Origin: Candidatus Dadabacteria bacterium
Lineage (GTDB): Bacteria; Desulfobacterota_D; UBA1144; Nemesobacterales; Nemesobacteraceae
Length of the DNA stretch: 64,000 bases
Assembly: GCA_022827275.1 (NCBI GenBank)
Contig: JAJDTG010000010.1
Span: 86,968-150,967, forward strand
Direction of reading: 5' to 3'
Both the position numbers and the translations under genes were made by a program. A model generated the notes under the pieces. It was not told the origin of the DNA. It searched no databases and saw only the letters and a list, made by a program, of their open reading frames with translations. Every line of letters starts with the position of its first letter. The stretch's first letter is position 1. Positions 44,767 through 54,099 of this stretch are shown piece after piece.

Positions 44767-45807
44767 TTATATAGCGACGGAGTTTAGAAGATCTATATCT
44801 TCGAGAGCTCTTCCGGAGCCCATAACGACGCAATCGAGGGGCTGCTCGGCCCTTTTTATCCGTATGCCGGTTTTTTGCTCTATGCGGTTGCGCAGCCCTT
44901 TTAGAAGCGAACCGCCCCCGGCTAGCATTATCCCCGATTCAAAAACATCTGCAGAGAGTTCCGGAGGGGTTTTCTCCAAAGTCTGCATGATTGCATCGAC
45001 TATCTGGTTTATGGTTTCTTCTACCGCCTCTCCGATTTCTTCCGCATCAATTGTAAGCATCGAGGGAACGCCGGAAATGTTGTTTCTTCCGGTTACTTTC
45101 ATTTGCATCCTTTTGGGGGTGTTTATTTCCGGGTGTGAAGAGAATTTTTTCTTAAGTTCTTCTGCTGTCCTGTATCCGATTACTATGTTGTGATTTCTTT
45201 TCAGCCACTGCTGTATGGCATCATCCATCTTGTCTCCGCCGATTTTGATTGATTTACTCACAACTATCCCGGACAGTGCTATAACGGCTATTCCCGTGGT
45301 CCCGCCTCCTATATCTACCACCATGTTGCCGGAGGGTCTGTGCACTTCTATCCCGGATCCTATGGCGGCGCACATTGTTTCCTCAATGAGATATACTTTC
45401 CTTGCTCCCGCCGCCTCGGCTGATTCTCTTACGGCTCTTTTCTCCACTTCGGTAATCTCAAGGGGAACCGATATTATTACTCTCGGGCGTACGAAGCTTC
45501 TTTTGTTGCCGTTGGATTTTTTTATGAAGTACTCGATCATTTTCTGAGCCGCTTCAAAATCAGCGATAACACCGTCGCGAAGAGGTCTTATGGCTTTAAT
45601 CGACTCGGGGGTTCTTCCTACCATCTCCCTGGCCTGTTTTCCTACAGCGATGAGTCTTGATTTGTGTCCCGGAATGTGCTGTACCGCTACCACCGACGGT
45701 TCGTTAGACACTATCCCCTGACCTTTGAGATATACAAGAGTGTTCGCAGTTCCGAGATCTATTGCCAGATCGTTTGAAAAATATTCCAGAAGCTTGTCCA
45801 GTATCAT
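44767..45807 (-). CDS. mreB: Rod-shape-determining actin homologue MreB
   Basis: Actin-like filament protein that guides side-wall synthesis. The 346-residue protein shows LAIDLGTANTLVYLKGQGI (phosphate 1), IRPLRDGVIADFEAAQKMI, VDIGGGTTGIAVIALSGIV (phosphate 2) and GIMLAGGGSLLKGL (adenosine). It is the first gene of the cell-shape cluster and full length. Confidence 0.97.
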   Translation of the reverse strand: MILDKLLEYFSNDLAIDLGTANTLVYLKGQGIVSNEPSVVAVQHIPGHKSRLIAVGKQAREMVGRTPESIKAIRPLRDGVIADFEAAQKMIEYFIKKSNGNKRSFVRPRVIISVPLEITEVEKRAVRESAEAAGARKVYLIEETMCAAIGSGIEVHRPSGNMVVDIGGGTTGIAVIALSGIVVSKSIKIGGDKMDDAIQQWLKRNHNIVIGYRTAEELKKKFSSHPEINTPKRMQMKVTGRNNISGVPSMLTIDAEEIGEAVEETINQIVDAIMQTLEKTPPELSADVFESGIMLAGGGSLLKGLRNRIEQKTGIRIKRAEQPLDCVVMGSGRALEDIDLLNSVAI

Positions 45808-45933
45808 TATTTTATAATTACCCCTTCTTTAAGTTAAAACATGATCAAACCCGAAATACTCGCCGTATGCACCTGTAAACGAAACGAGTTTACGGCCAAA
45901 TAGTTAACCCTTAAAATATAGCATTTTTTTTAA

Positions 45934-47025
45934 TTATTCAAAGCGGCTATAAAAGGGTTTTTCCGTTATTTTTACCGTGTTCGGAGTTTTATCGATGTGG
46001 TGTTCCCCGCCGACGTATATCTCTCCCCGAAAGTCGCGGAATTCCCTCCTTATATAGCCGATGGAGATGTTTTTCCCCATGTTGGGAGAGTATGTTGAAG
46101 AGGTTATTCTCCCCACTTTTTTCTCCTTAACCCAGAGAGTGTCTCCCGGTAGTGCGCTGCCGTTTTGCTCGGCCTCGAAATACATGAGGTGCCAGTTCAC
46201 TCTTCCTCTCCACTTTATCCTTGCTATTACTTCTTGTCCCACGTAGCAACCCTTTTCAAAGTCAAGGGCATCCCATATGCCGGCTTCAATTGGTATGGTG
46301 GAGATGTCCATATCCCTTCCATAAACTGGGATTCCGGCTTCTATCCTCAGGGTCTCTAGAGCATCCTGTCCGCAAAGCTCGGGGACCGGCGGATTTTCAA
46401 GAAGAATTCCCCAGATTTCCTGAGCACCGCCGTTTTCAAAAAGAACATCAAAACCGGTTTCCCCCGTTCTGTTGAGCTTAATTGCGGTCGCCTCGCCGCA
46501 AGCCTGATGATCATATTCCTTCATTTGTTTAACGTCGATACCGAGGCGCTTTTCGATTAATTCCCCGGAGCCGGGACCGCACACGTGAAAAACGCAGTAA
46601 TCTTCAGTAACGTCAAGCACCTCGGCTTTGTATGAAAGCCTGAATCTGCGAAGAAGCTCTGCTATGTTCCCGTTCGTGCCGGGTTCTGTATCTATGTAGA
46701 CTGAGTCTTCATTCTTAAAGACTCTCATGTCTGAAATCATCTTTCCCTTGGGGGTGAGTATTGCCGCGTAGACCCCTGTCCCGGGGACTTTTTCCTTTAC
46801 GTCGTTTGTAAGCATCCCTTGGAGAAATTTTATGTGGTCGGCTCCCGACAGCATGAGTTTTCCCCTGCTTGAGATATCTATAACGCCTACAGACTCTCTT
46901 GCGGTTTTTGCTTCTCCTTCCGGGTCACCGTAGTTTTTCGGAAGAAAAAAACCGCCCGTCTCGCCGAATACGGCTCCCCGGGCTGCGTGTCTGTCATAAA
47001 GCGGAGTTTTTTTTGCGGATTCCAT
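45934..47025 (-). CDS. ygfZ: YgfZ/GcvT-fold folate-binding protein
   Basis: A 363-residue protein of the aminomethyltransferase fold that assists iron-sulfur cluster enzymes through a folate-dependent step. The decisive motif is KGCYVGQEVIARI, with the conserved cysteine of YgfZ. True GcvT lacks this K-G-C-Y-x-G-Q-E sequence. The N-terminal region (DISSRGKLMLSGADHIKFLQGMLTNDV) is shared with both. ATG 47025 is used; a GTG four codons upstream is possible. It is transcribed divergently from trxB. Confidence 0.88.
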   Translation of the reverse strand: MESAKKTPLYDRHAARGAVFGETGGFFLPKNYGDPEGEAKTARESVGVIDISSRGKLMLSGADHIKFLQGMLTNDVKEKVPGTGVYAAILTPKGKMISDMRVFKNEDSVYIDTEPGTNGNIAELLRRFRLSYKAEVLDVTEDYCVFHVCGPGSGELIEKRLGIDVKQMKEYDHQACGEATAIKLNRTGETGFDVLFENGGAQEIWGILLENPPVPELCGQDALETLRIEAGIPVYGRDMDISTIPIEAGIWDALDFEKGCYVGQEVIARIKWRGRVNWHLMYFEAEQNGSALPGDTLWVKEKKVGRITSSTYSPNMGKNISIGYIRREFRDFRGEIYVGGEHHIDKTPNTVKITEKPFYSRFE

Positions 47026-47147
47026 TAGCGTAAGCACTTGCGGGGGAGGGCTTTGGCCATCTCCTTCGTTTGTTTTATCTCTTGAAAAACCACTGCCTGA
47101 ATGTAGTATAAAGTCCCTGTTCTAAAAAGAAATTGTAGGGGTGCGAA

Positions 47148-48092
47148 GTGAAAGAATTGAAAGAAAGCTACAATGTGGTCATCATGGGTTCCGGCCCGGC
47201 GGGGCTGACCGCTGCCCTTTACGCCGCACGGGCGAATCTTGAGCCGCTTGTGTTTGAAGGCCCAGAGGCCGGAGGGCAGCTTACCACCACTACCGATGTT
47301 GAGAATTTCCCGGGGTTCCCGGAAGGAATAATGGGTCCTGAACTCATGGATCTTATGAGGGAGCAGTCCGAACGTTTCGGTGCACAGTGCATGCAGAAGG
47401 CCGTAACCGCGGTCGATTTCTCCGAAAGACCGTTTCGTGTATCGACGGGAGACGAGCAGATACTTGCTTCTACATTCATTATTTCTTCGGGCGCAACGGC
47501 GAGAATGCTCGGTTTGCCTTCCGAACGCGAGCTTGTAGGTTACGGGGTTTCCACATGCGCTACATGCGACGGATTTTTCTTCAGAGACAAGGAACTTGTG
47601 GTTGTTGGGGGAGGTGACAGCGCTATGGAGGAGTCCATCTTTCTTACCAAGTTTGCCACCCGGGTTACGGTGGTTCACAGGCGCGACAAGCTCAGGGCGT
47701 CGGTGATAATGCAACAGAGGGCCAAAGAAAACGAAAAAATAGATTTTATATGGAACGGGGTTGTTGAGGATGTGCTGGGCTCAAGGGAGGACGGAGTGAC
47801 TGGGGTGCGGATAAAGGATGTTGTGACCGGGGAGAGTTACGTTAAGGAATGTGAGGGCATGTTCGTAGCGATCGGGCACACTCCTAACAGCGAGATTTTC
47901 AGGGGACAGCTTGATATGGACGATAACGGTTACCTGATTACCAATAACGGCACCTCTGAAACAAGCGTTGCCGGTGTTTTTGCCGCCGGGGACATACAGG
48001 ATACAAGATACAAGCAGGCTATAACGGCGGCGGGAAGCGGGTGCATGGCAGCTATGGACGCGGAGAGGTTCATAGAAGAGCATGGACTTTAA
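47148..48092 (+). CDS. trxB: Thioredoxin reductase
   Basis: NADPH-dependent flavoenzyme that reduces thioredoxin. The 314-residue protein has the FAD loop IMGSGPAGLTAALYAARAN, the redox motif STCATCDGFFF (CxTC), the NADPH loop VVGGGDSAMEE with HRRDKLRA, and the closing GVFAAGDIQDTRYKQAITAAG. Start is GTG. It has no operon partner; tRNA-Val follows 74 bp later. Confidence 0.96.
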   Translation: MKELKESYNVVIMGSGPAGLTAALYAARANLEPLVFEGPEAGGQLTTTTDVENFPGFPEGIMGPELMDLMREQSERFGAQCMQKAVTAVDFSERPFRVSTGDEQILASTFIISSGATARMLGLPSERELVGYGVSTCATCDGFFFRDKELVVVGGGDSAMEESIFLTKFATRVTVVHRRDKLRASVIMQQRAKENEKIDFIWNGVVEDVLGSREDGVTGVRIKDVVTGESYVKECEGMFVAIGHTPNSEIFRGQLDMDDNGYLITNNGTSETSVAGVFAAGDIQDTRYKQAITAAGSGCMAAMDAERFIEEHGL

Positions 48093-48166
48093 CCGTTCCG
48101 TGTCTTAGTCTTGGACAAAAAGTTTTTATTCGGTTATACAGATTGCCTGCTTTTTTGCGTTTTTGC

Positions 48167-48241
48167 GGGCGGTTAGCTCAGCGGGAGAGCACCTGCCTTA
48201 CAAGCAGGGGGTCACAGGTTCAAATCCTGTACCGCCCACCA
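48167..48241 (+). tRNA. tRNA-Val (anticodon TAC)
   Basis: Acceptor GGGCGGT/ACCGCCC, anticodon stem CCTGC/GCAGG with loop CTTACAA (anticodon TAC), T arm AGGTTCAAATCCT, encoded CCA. It is 12 bp before tRNA-Asp, probably one transcript. Confidence 0.96.
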
Positions 48242-48253
48242 TCTGATTTAAAC

Positions 48254-48331
48254 GGGGCCGTAGTTCAGCCTGGTTAGAACGCTGGCCTGTCAAGCCAGAG
48301 GTCGCGGGTTCGAATCCCGTCGGTCCCGCCA
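48254..48331 (+). tRNA. tRNA-Asp (anticodon GTC)
   Basis: Acceptor GGGGCCG/CGGTCCC with one G-U pair, anticodon stem CTGGC/GCCAG with loop CTGTCAA (anticodon GTC), T arm GGGTTCGAATCCC, encoded CCA. Confidence 0.96.
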
Positions 48332-48435
48332 CCCCGATTGAAAAATTGCACGGAATTCCGCTTGGGGACTAGGGGAGTTTTTAGCTTTTTTATGTATAAT
48401 TTTCGTGTCAGAGTCCGTCGCGGGAAATTCCTATC

Positions 48436-49908
48436 TTGGATATTCAAAAACAGATTGAACGCTTCAAAAAGGGTTACCCTTTCCGCAGACTCCTTCGCCC
48501 CGCGACAGTCGGCGACGGCATAAGAAAACTGAAAGAGGATGAGTCCCGGTTACTCCAGCGGCAATACGAGGACTCCCTTCCTGAAATTAGCGTGTGCAAA
48601 TTCGTTCCGGCATCGGGAGCGGCCTCGAGAATGTTCCGGGACCTCGGCATGCTTCGGGAAACTTTTTCCTCGGACGAAGCGGCTTTGGATCCCGAAGAGA
48701 AAAAGATACTTGAGAAATTCCTCTCAAATGCGGCAAGATTTCCTTTTGCGGGTCTCCTTGAGGAGAGGTTGGGGGAAAGGCTTGAAAAGGCTGTCTCTTC
48801 AGGGAATTTCGGACCCATTCTCGAGACCCTTTTGGGAAACGAAGGTCTTGGTTACGGAAACATCCCGAAGGGGCTTGTGCCTTTTCACAGCTACGGCGGG
48901 GAGCGGAGGACAGCTTTTTGCGAGCATTTCAAGGAAGCCCTTGAATATATAAGTTCTCGCAACACAGCCTCCATGCATTTTACTATTCCCCCCGCATTTG
49001 CCGAGGAGTTTGTTCAAGAGGAGGAGAACACAGCCTCTTTTTTCTCCTCCGAGGGAGTTTCGTTTGACGTGACTTACTCGGTTCAGGACCCCGAAACAGA
49101 CACAATCGCGGTTACGATGGACAACACGCCCGTTAAGGATGCTGATGGATCTCTGCTCAGAAGGCCCGCCGGGCACGGAGCGCTGCTTAAAAACCTGAAT
49201 GAACTCTCGTATGACTGTATTTTCGTAAAGAACATAGATAACGTGGCGAAAGAAGGGCTTCTCCCCGATACCGTTAAGTGGAAAAAAACCCTCGGAGGAG
49301 TTCTTCTCTCTATTCAGAAAAGAGTTTTCCTCTATACGGAAGCCCTTTCTTCTTCCTGGACCTCTGAGACACTCGAGCAGGAGATAATTTCCTTTTGCCT
49401 GGAAGAACTTTTCATGGACTTCTCTCGGGAACTCTCGGGGCTGTCTGGAGCCGGCAGGAGGGAATTCCTGTTTCAGGCGCTTCACAGACCTATCAGGGTA
49501 TGCGGCGTCGTAAAGAACACGGGTGAACCGGGCGGTGGTCCGTTCTGGGTGGAAGCAGAAGGGGGGGAATCCCTTCAAATAGTTGAAAGCGCCGAGGTTG
49601 ACCAAGACTCTTCTTCCCAATGGCATATCTGGGAGAGCTCAACCCATTTTAATCCCGTGGATATTGTCTGCGGAGTGAAGGATTTTAGGGGGGAGAAATT
49701 CAACCTGCCCGGATTTGTCAACCCCGAAGCCGGAATTATCACCGAAAAGACCTTAGGTACAAAGAAGATAAAGGCGCTTGAGCTTCCCGGGCTCTGGAAC
49801 GGTTCCATGTCCGGGTGGATAACGATTTTCGTGGAAGTTCCCTCCACGACGTTTAATCCAGTGAAAACCGTATGGGATCTTCTGAAGGAGCCCCATCAGG
49901 TAGAGTAG
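48436..49908 (+). CDS. DUF4301-family protein
   Basis: A 490-residue soluble protein. The conserved segments are KFVPASGAASRMFRDL near residue 55, then FHSYGGERRTAFCEHFKEAL near residue 155, and a later PAGHGALLKNLNEL. These fit the DUF4301 family, which is best known in Bacteroidetes. The SGAASRMF and HGALL pieces resemble parts of nucleotidyltransferase-type folds, and the adjacent manC supports a role with sugar nucleotides, but no reaction is known. Start codon is TTG. It ends 35 bp before manC. Confidence 0.85.
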   Translation: MDIQKQIERFKKGYPFRRLLRPATVGDGIRKLKEDESRLLQRQYEDSLPEISVCKFVPASGAASRMFRDLGMLRETFSSDEAALDPEEKKILEKFLSNAARFPFAGLLEERLGERLEKAVSSGNFGPILETLLGNEGLGYGNIPKGLVPFHSYGGERRTAFCEHFKEALEYISSRNTASMHFTIPPAFAEEFVQEEENTASFFSSEGVSFDVTYSVQDPETDTIAVTMDNTPVKDADGSLLRRPAGHGALLKNLNELSYDCIFVKNIDNVAKEGLLPDTVKWKKTLGGVLLSIQKRVFLYTEALSSSWTSETLEQEIISFCLEELFMDFSRELSGLSGAGRREFLFQALHRPIRVCGVVKNTGEPGGGPFWVEAEGGESLQIVESAEVDQDSSSQWHIWESSTHFNPVDIVCGVKDFRGEKFNLPGFVNPEAGIITEKTLGTKKIKALELPGLWNGSMSGWITIFVEVPSTTFNPVKTVWDLLKEPHQVE

Positions 49909-49943
49909 GACTCAGAACCTGTTCTGCGAACTCGATTCTCAAA

Positions 49944-51296
49944 ATGCCTAAAGAAAATCTTTATTGCCTTATTCTTGCCGGGGGACGGGGAACTAGGCTC
50001 TGGCCCCTCTCAAGGCGGTCGCTGCCCAAGCAGTTCCTCAGCTTAAACGGAAATGAATCGCTTCTGCTTGGGACGCTTAGGCGTGCCGCCCGTCTTGTCG
50101 CTGAAGAAAACATATTGGTTGTGCTTGAGGAAAAACAGCGCTCTCTGATTGAAGACAATCTTCGCTACACGGATTTTTCGGGAAAGATAAAAATTGTGAC
50201 CGAGCCTGTGGGCAGAAACACTGCTCCGGCGATTCTGCTTGGGACGCTCGGGATTGCCTCGGAAGACGAAGACGCGGTGATAATGGTTTTCCCCTCGGAC
50301 CATGTGGTCGGGGACGATGAGAATTTCCGCGATCACGTTCGAAGGGCGGTTTCGCTTGCCGAAGACGGTTACATAGTATGTTTTGGAATCACTCCCTCTG
50401 TCCCCGAGACCGGATACGGCTACATCGAGGGAGGGGGGCTGCTTCGCGACGGCGGGCTTAGAATAAAAAGATTCGTTGAGAAGCCCAGTGCCGAAGTTGC
50501 GAGTGAATACCTGCTTTCAGGAAATTTCTTCTGGAACAGCGGAATGTTCGTTTTCCGGGCCCGGACCATGATCGAGGAATACGCGGCTCTTTGCCCCGAG
50601 GTGTATGAGCCGATATGTGAGACTTCCCACGGGGAAGTCGAAAGGGATGTTTACGCCGGGCTTCCTTCCGTCCCAGTTGACCGTGCGGTGATGGAGAAGA
50701 CCTCGCGCGGAGCTGTGATACCGTCTTCTTTTTCGTGGAGCGACATAGGGTCATGGCGGCTTTTCTACGAGTTTTTCCCGAAAGATTGCGAGGGCAATGT
50801 TCTTGAAGGAGACGTAATCCTGAGGGGCACGGAGGATTCCATTGTAAAAAGCGGTTCGAGGCTTGTCTGCGTATCCGGTCTTCGCAACGTTGCGGTGATT
50901 GAAACTAAGGACGCCGTTTTTATCTCCGATCTTGACCGCTCGAATGAAGCGGGCGAGTTTGCGAAGGAATTAAGAGAGCGGGGGAGGGGTGAGGCGGACC
51001 ATCCTGAAGTAGTTCACTATCCTTGGGGCAGCAGGGAGGAAATTGAGAAAGGAGAATTCTCGAAAGTAATTAAAACAACTGTTTTACCCGGCAAATCCGT
51101 AAGGACGGAAAATATGCCTTCTGAGAATCTACGACTGCTGGTTCTCGAGGGAGAAGCCCTTATAATCAGTGAGGAAGGCAAAGATGAACTTGGCCTTGGA
51201 CAAACCATTCTTTTTGAAGATGGGACAAACTGCGCTGTCGAGAACAAAACAGATGATATCCTGGTCATTCTTGAAGTTTTTTCTGTTATAGATTGA
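49944..51296 (+). CDS. manC: Mannose-1-phosphate guanylyltransferase (type II, with cupin domain)
   Basis: Makes GDP-mannose for polysaccharides. The 450-residue protein has the nucleotidyltransferase motif ILAGGRGTRLWPLSRRSLPKQ and RFVEKPSAEVA, then NFFWNSGMFVF. The last ~95 residues form a cupin-like part (HYPWGSREEI ... VLEGEALIISEEG) that in bifunctional forms carries the mannose-6-phosphate isomerase. The cupin here is short and its activity is uncertain. ATG 49944 fits the family N-terminus; a longer start overlaps DUF4301. Confidence 0.9.
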   Translation: MPKENLYCLILAGGRGTRLWPLSRRSLPKQFLSLNGNESLLLGTLRRAARLVAEENILVVLEEKQRSLIEDNLRYTDFSGKIKIVTEPVGRNTAPAILLGTLGIASEDEDAVIMVFPSDHVVGDDENFRDHVRRAVSLAEDGYIVCFGITPSVPETGYGYIEGGGLLRDGGLRIKRFVEKPSAEVASEYLLSGNFFWNSGMFVFRARTMIEEYAALCPEVYEPICETSHGEVERDVYAGLPSVPVDRAVMEKTSRGAVIPSSFSWSDIGSWRLFYEFFPKDCEGNVLEGDVILRGTEDSIVKSGSRLVCVSGLRNVAVIETKDAVFISDLDRSNEAGEFAKELRERGRGEADHPEVVHYPWGSREEIEKGEFSKVIKTTVLPGKSVRTENMPSENLRLLVLEGEALIISEEGKDELGLGQTILFEDGTNCAVENKTDDILVILEVFSVID

Positions 51297-51362
51297 AAAA
51301 AAACAGGCCGAGCGGGGTTTTGACTCTGCTTTCCGTTGAGTTATCATTTTTTCACCGAGCGG

Positions 51363-51454
51363 GGAGAGGTGGCCGAGTGGTCGAAGGCGCTCGATTGCTA
51401 ATCGAGTAAGGGGTGAAAGCCCCTTCGTGGGTTCGAATCCCACTCTCTCCGCCA
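51363..51454 (+). tRNA. tRNA-Ser (anticodon GCT)
   Basis: Class II tRNA with acceptor GGAGAGG/TCTCTCC, anticodon stem CTCGA/TCGAG with loop TTGCTAA (anticodon GCT), long variable arm (AAGGGGTGAAAGCCCCTT), T arm GGGTTCGAATCCC and encoded CCA. Confidence 0.96.
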
Positions 51455-51617
51455 TTCATTTTCCCAGAATGCATGCATTCTCGGAGATAGACTCCGAATT
51501 TGCAAGGTGTTTCCGCGTAAAAAAATAAAATTCTCATCTTTACTTCTAAATGATGCAGGAAATTTTGTCAGGGATGGGATTAAGGCTCCGGTGGCAGGGT
51601 AGTCTCAGTAAAATCGC

Positions 51618-52907
51618 TCACACTGCTATTGCGTAGGCGACTTCATTCTCTACATTCCTTATCTCTATCTTTACCTCAGTTCCCGTGCTGACCTGGCCTT
51701 CAACAAGCTTCGCGTTTATGTAGTTCCTAGTGGTGCAGTTCGACTTGCCCTCGACAATCGCGTCAAGGGTTTTGCCGATGAATTTCCTGTAGAAGTTCTC
51801 TTTCTTCGTTTTTCCGAGTGCGCGAAGTTCCGCTGCTCTTTCCTTTTTTACCTGCGGGGAGATCTGGTCTTTCATATTCGCCGCCGGGGTCATTTTCCTT
51901 ATTGAGTAAGGGAATACGTGGAAATAAGTGAGTTCCGATGCGGCCGCTACATCGCGGGAATTTTCAAACTGTTCCTGCGTTTCCCCGGGAAATCCGACCA
52001 TTATATCCGTACCGATCGAGGCCTCCGGTAGAACGCTACGTATAGTGTCCGTGCACTCAAGGAACTGCTCGGGACTGTATCTTCTTCTCATTTTTCTAAG
52101 GACATCCCTGTCTCCGCTTTGGAGCGCTACGTGGAAACTCGGACATACGACTTCGGAGTTCAAGACGAAACGGATCAGTTCTTCCGTTGTGTCCGCTGGG
52201 TCAAGGGAACTGAGTCTTATTCTGCTTACGGCCCGGGACTCTTCAATTTTCTGCAGCAGGCTGACAAGATCCGAATCTATGTCCCTTCCGTAACTTGCGA
52301 GGTGAACCCCGGTGAGAACGACTTCCCTGTAACCTGCACGTGCGAGAGTTCTTAACCTCGAGATCACTTCATCTGTCTCCAGGCTCCGGGAGCGCCCGCG
52401 AGCCCTTGGGATCACGCAAAACGTGCAGGCATAATTGCATCCGTCCTGTACCTTGAGGAACGCCCTTGTCCTGTCGGGAAAGAACCTTATGTCCGGGGTA
52501 TCGAATTTCCTCTTCTTTTCCTTGAAGATATCCGATATGAGAACCTTCGGCTCACTCTGAACCTTGCCCCGGCGTATTGCTCCGAGAAGGGATGAGAACT
52601 TATGAGAGTTTCCGATTACGTAGTCGACCTGTTCCATGGCGGAGAGCTGTTCGGGGGAAACCTGGGCGTAACAGCCCGTGACTATTACGATGCCGCGGGG
52701 ATTTGATCTTTTTGCCCTGTATATGTAGTTCCTGGCTTCCGAATCCGCCTTGTGGGTGACGGTGCAGGTGTCTATCACGTACACGTCCGCCGGTTCGTCG
52801 AATTTTTCGTTCTTCACGAACTCTGAGGATGGAAGGTGGTTAAGCAATGCGGCAGTGTCGTACTGGTTAACCTTGCATCCCAGGGTTACAACGGAGATCT
52901 TTCTCAT
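51618..52907 (-). CDS. mtaB: tRNA t6A37 methylthiotransferase
   Basis: Radical-SAM enzyme that adds a methylthio group to t6A at position 37 of tRNAs reading ANN codons. The 429-residue protein has the N-terminal cluster cysteines in TLGCKVNQYDTA, TCTVTHKAD and TGCYAQ, then the radical-SAM motif CNYACTFCVIPRARG. A C-terminal TRAM-like segment ends it. It is coupled to mnmA by a 4-bp ATGA overlap, so two tRNA-anticodon-loop modifiers share a transcript. Confidence 0.93.
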   Translation of the reverse strand: MRKISVVTLGCKVNQYDTAALLNHLPSSEFVKNEKFDEPADVYVIDTCTVTHKADSEARNYIYRAKRSNPRGIVIVTGCYAQVSPEQLSAMEQVDYVIGNSHKFSSLLGAIRRGKVQSEPKVLISDIFKEKKRKFDTPDIRFFPDRTRAFLKVQDGCNYACTFCVIPRARGRSRSLETDEVISRLRTLARAGYREVVLTGVHLASYGRDIDSDLVSLLQKIEESRAVSRIRLSSLDPADTTEELIRFVLNSEVVCPSFHVALQSGDRDVLRKMRRRYSPEQFLECTDTIRSVLPEASIGTDIMVGFPGETQEQFENSRDVAAASELTYFHVFPYSIRKMTPAANMKDQISPQVKKERAAELRALGKTKKENFYRKFIGKTLDAIVEGKSNCTTRNYINAKLVEGQVSTGTEVKIEIRNVENEVAYAIAV

Positions 52908-53977
52908 TGCATGTACGCCTCTTTTATCCAGCCGCCGCCCACTACCGCTTCATCCTTGTAGAAAACAATTGCCTGGCCGGGCGTTACGGCCTTCTGCGGT
53001 TCCGGGAAGCTCACTGTCGCCTCCCCGTCGTCGCTGACCGTTACTCTGCAGGGGACCGCGCCGTGGCGGTACCTTATTTTCGAGCGCACTTCGATCTCTC
53101 CTTGCGGAGGCAGGCTTACCCACGATAGATTTTGTGCCGTAAGGGCGTTGCTGAAGAGATCCTTTTCCTCTCCGACCCTGACCTCGTTTCGCTCGGCATC
53201 GATACCGACGACATACATCGGTTTTCCCTTCGCGAACCCGAGTCCGCGTCTCTGTCCTATGGTAAAAGACGCGATTCCGCGGTGCCTTGCAACGGGGTTT
53301 CCCTCCATGTCCACTATGTCTCCCTCTCTTTTTCCTCTATCCAGGTATGGCTCAAGAAACTCCCTGTAGCTGCTTCCTGTGATGAAGCAGACGCCCATGC
53401 TCTCAGCCTTCGCGGCTACCCTGAGTCCCATGTCTTCGGCAATTTTCCTCACCTCGGTTTTCGTCTTGTCTCCCAGAGGAAAAATGAGCCTTTGAAGTTC
53501 TCTCTGGCCGAGGGTGAAAAGAAAGTAAGACTGGTCCTTGGCGGGATCAACGGCTTGCTCAAGAGAGTACTCGCCGGTTTCTGTGCTTCGGGATATCCTC
53601 GCGTAGTGGCCCGTGGCGAGAAAATCTGCGTCAAGCTCAAGAGCCCGCTTCAAAAGAAAGTCAAACTTCATGAACTGGTTGCAGAGCACGCAGGGTATGG
53701 GTGTTTCCCCGGAATCGTACTTGCTTACGAAATCGGAAACCACGAGTTCCCTGAAGGAATCCATGTAATTCACCACGTAGTGGGGTATGCCTATCTCGTA
53801 TGCGACCCTTCTAGCGTCGCACACCTCGTCTGCGGAGCAGCACCCTCCCTCGCTCTCTCCGTAATCCCAAAGCTGCATGGTCATTCCTATGACTTCATGT
53901 CCCTGGGACTTGAGAAGGGCGGCCGTGGTGGCACTGTCGACCCCTCCGCTCATGGCTACTACGATTCTCTTTCCCAT
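52904..53977 (-). CDS. mnmA: tRNA-specific 2-thiouridylase
   Basis: Puts sulfur on U34 of tRNA-Lys, -Glu and -Gln. The 357-residue protein shows the PP-loop AMSGGVDSATTAALL, then CVLCNQFMKF and GVCFITGSSYREFL with the two catalytic cysteines, and ATGHYARIS. It is the first gene of the mnmA-mtaB pair. Confidence 0.96.
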   Translation of the reverse strand: MGKRIVVAMSGGVDSATTAALLKSQGHEVIGMTMQLWDYGESEGGCCSADEVCDARRVAYEIGIPHYVVNYMDSFRELVVSDFVSKYDSGETPIPCVLCNQFMKFDFLLKRALELDADFLATGHYARISRSTETGEYSLEQAVDPAKDQSYFLFTLGQRELQRLIFPLGDKTKTEVRKIAEDMGLRVAAKAESMGVCFITGSSYREFLEPYLDRGKREGDIVDMEGNPVARHRGIASFTIGQRRGLGFAKGKPMYVVGIDAERNEVRVGEEKDLFSNALTAQNLSWVSLPPQGEIEVRSKIRYRHGAVPCRVTVSDDGEATVSFPEPQKAVTPGQAIVFYKDEAVVGGGWIKEAYMQ

Positions 53978-54099
53978 AACGCAAGGATTCTACCCTAGAA
54001 AAAAAAGCGGACAAACGAAAAAGTTTTTTCTTCTGTTCCGCTGCGGCAAAGAGTGCGGAGCATTCGGTCGGGACTTTGAATTATGTTAGAATTAATAGA

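Noticed and set aside
48041-48277. 78-codon frame over trxB's end and two tRNAs.
   Set aside because: It lies on top of tRNA-Val and tRNA-Asp, so it is a chance frame.
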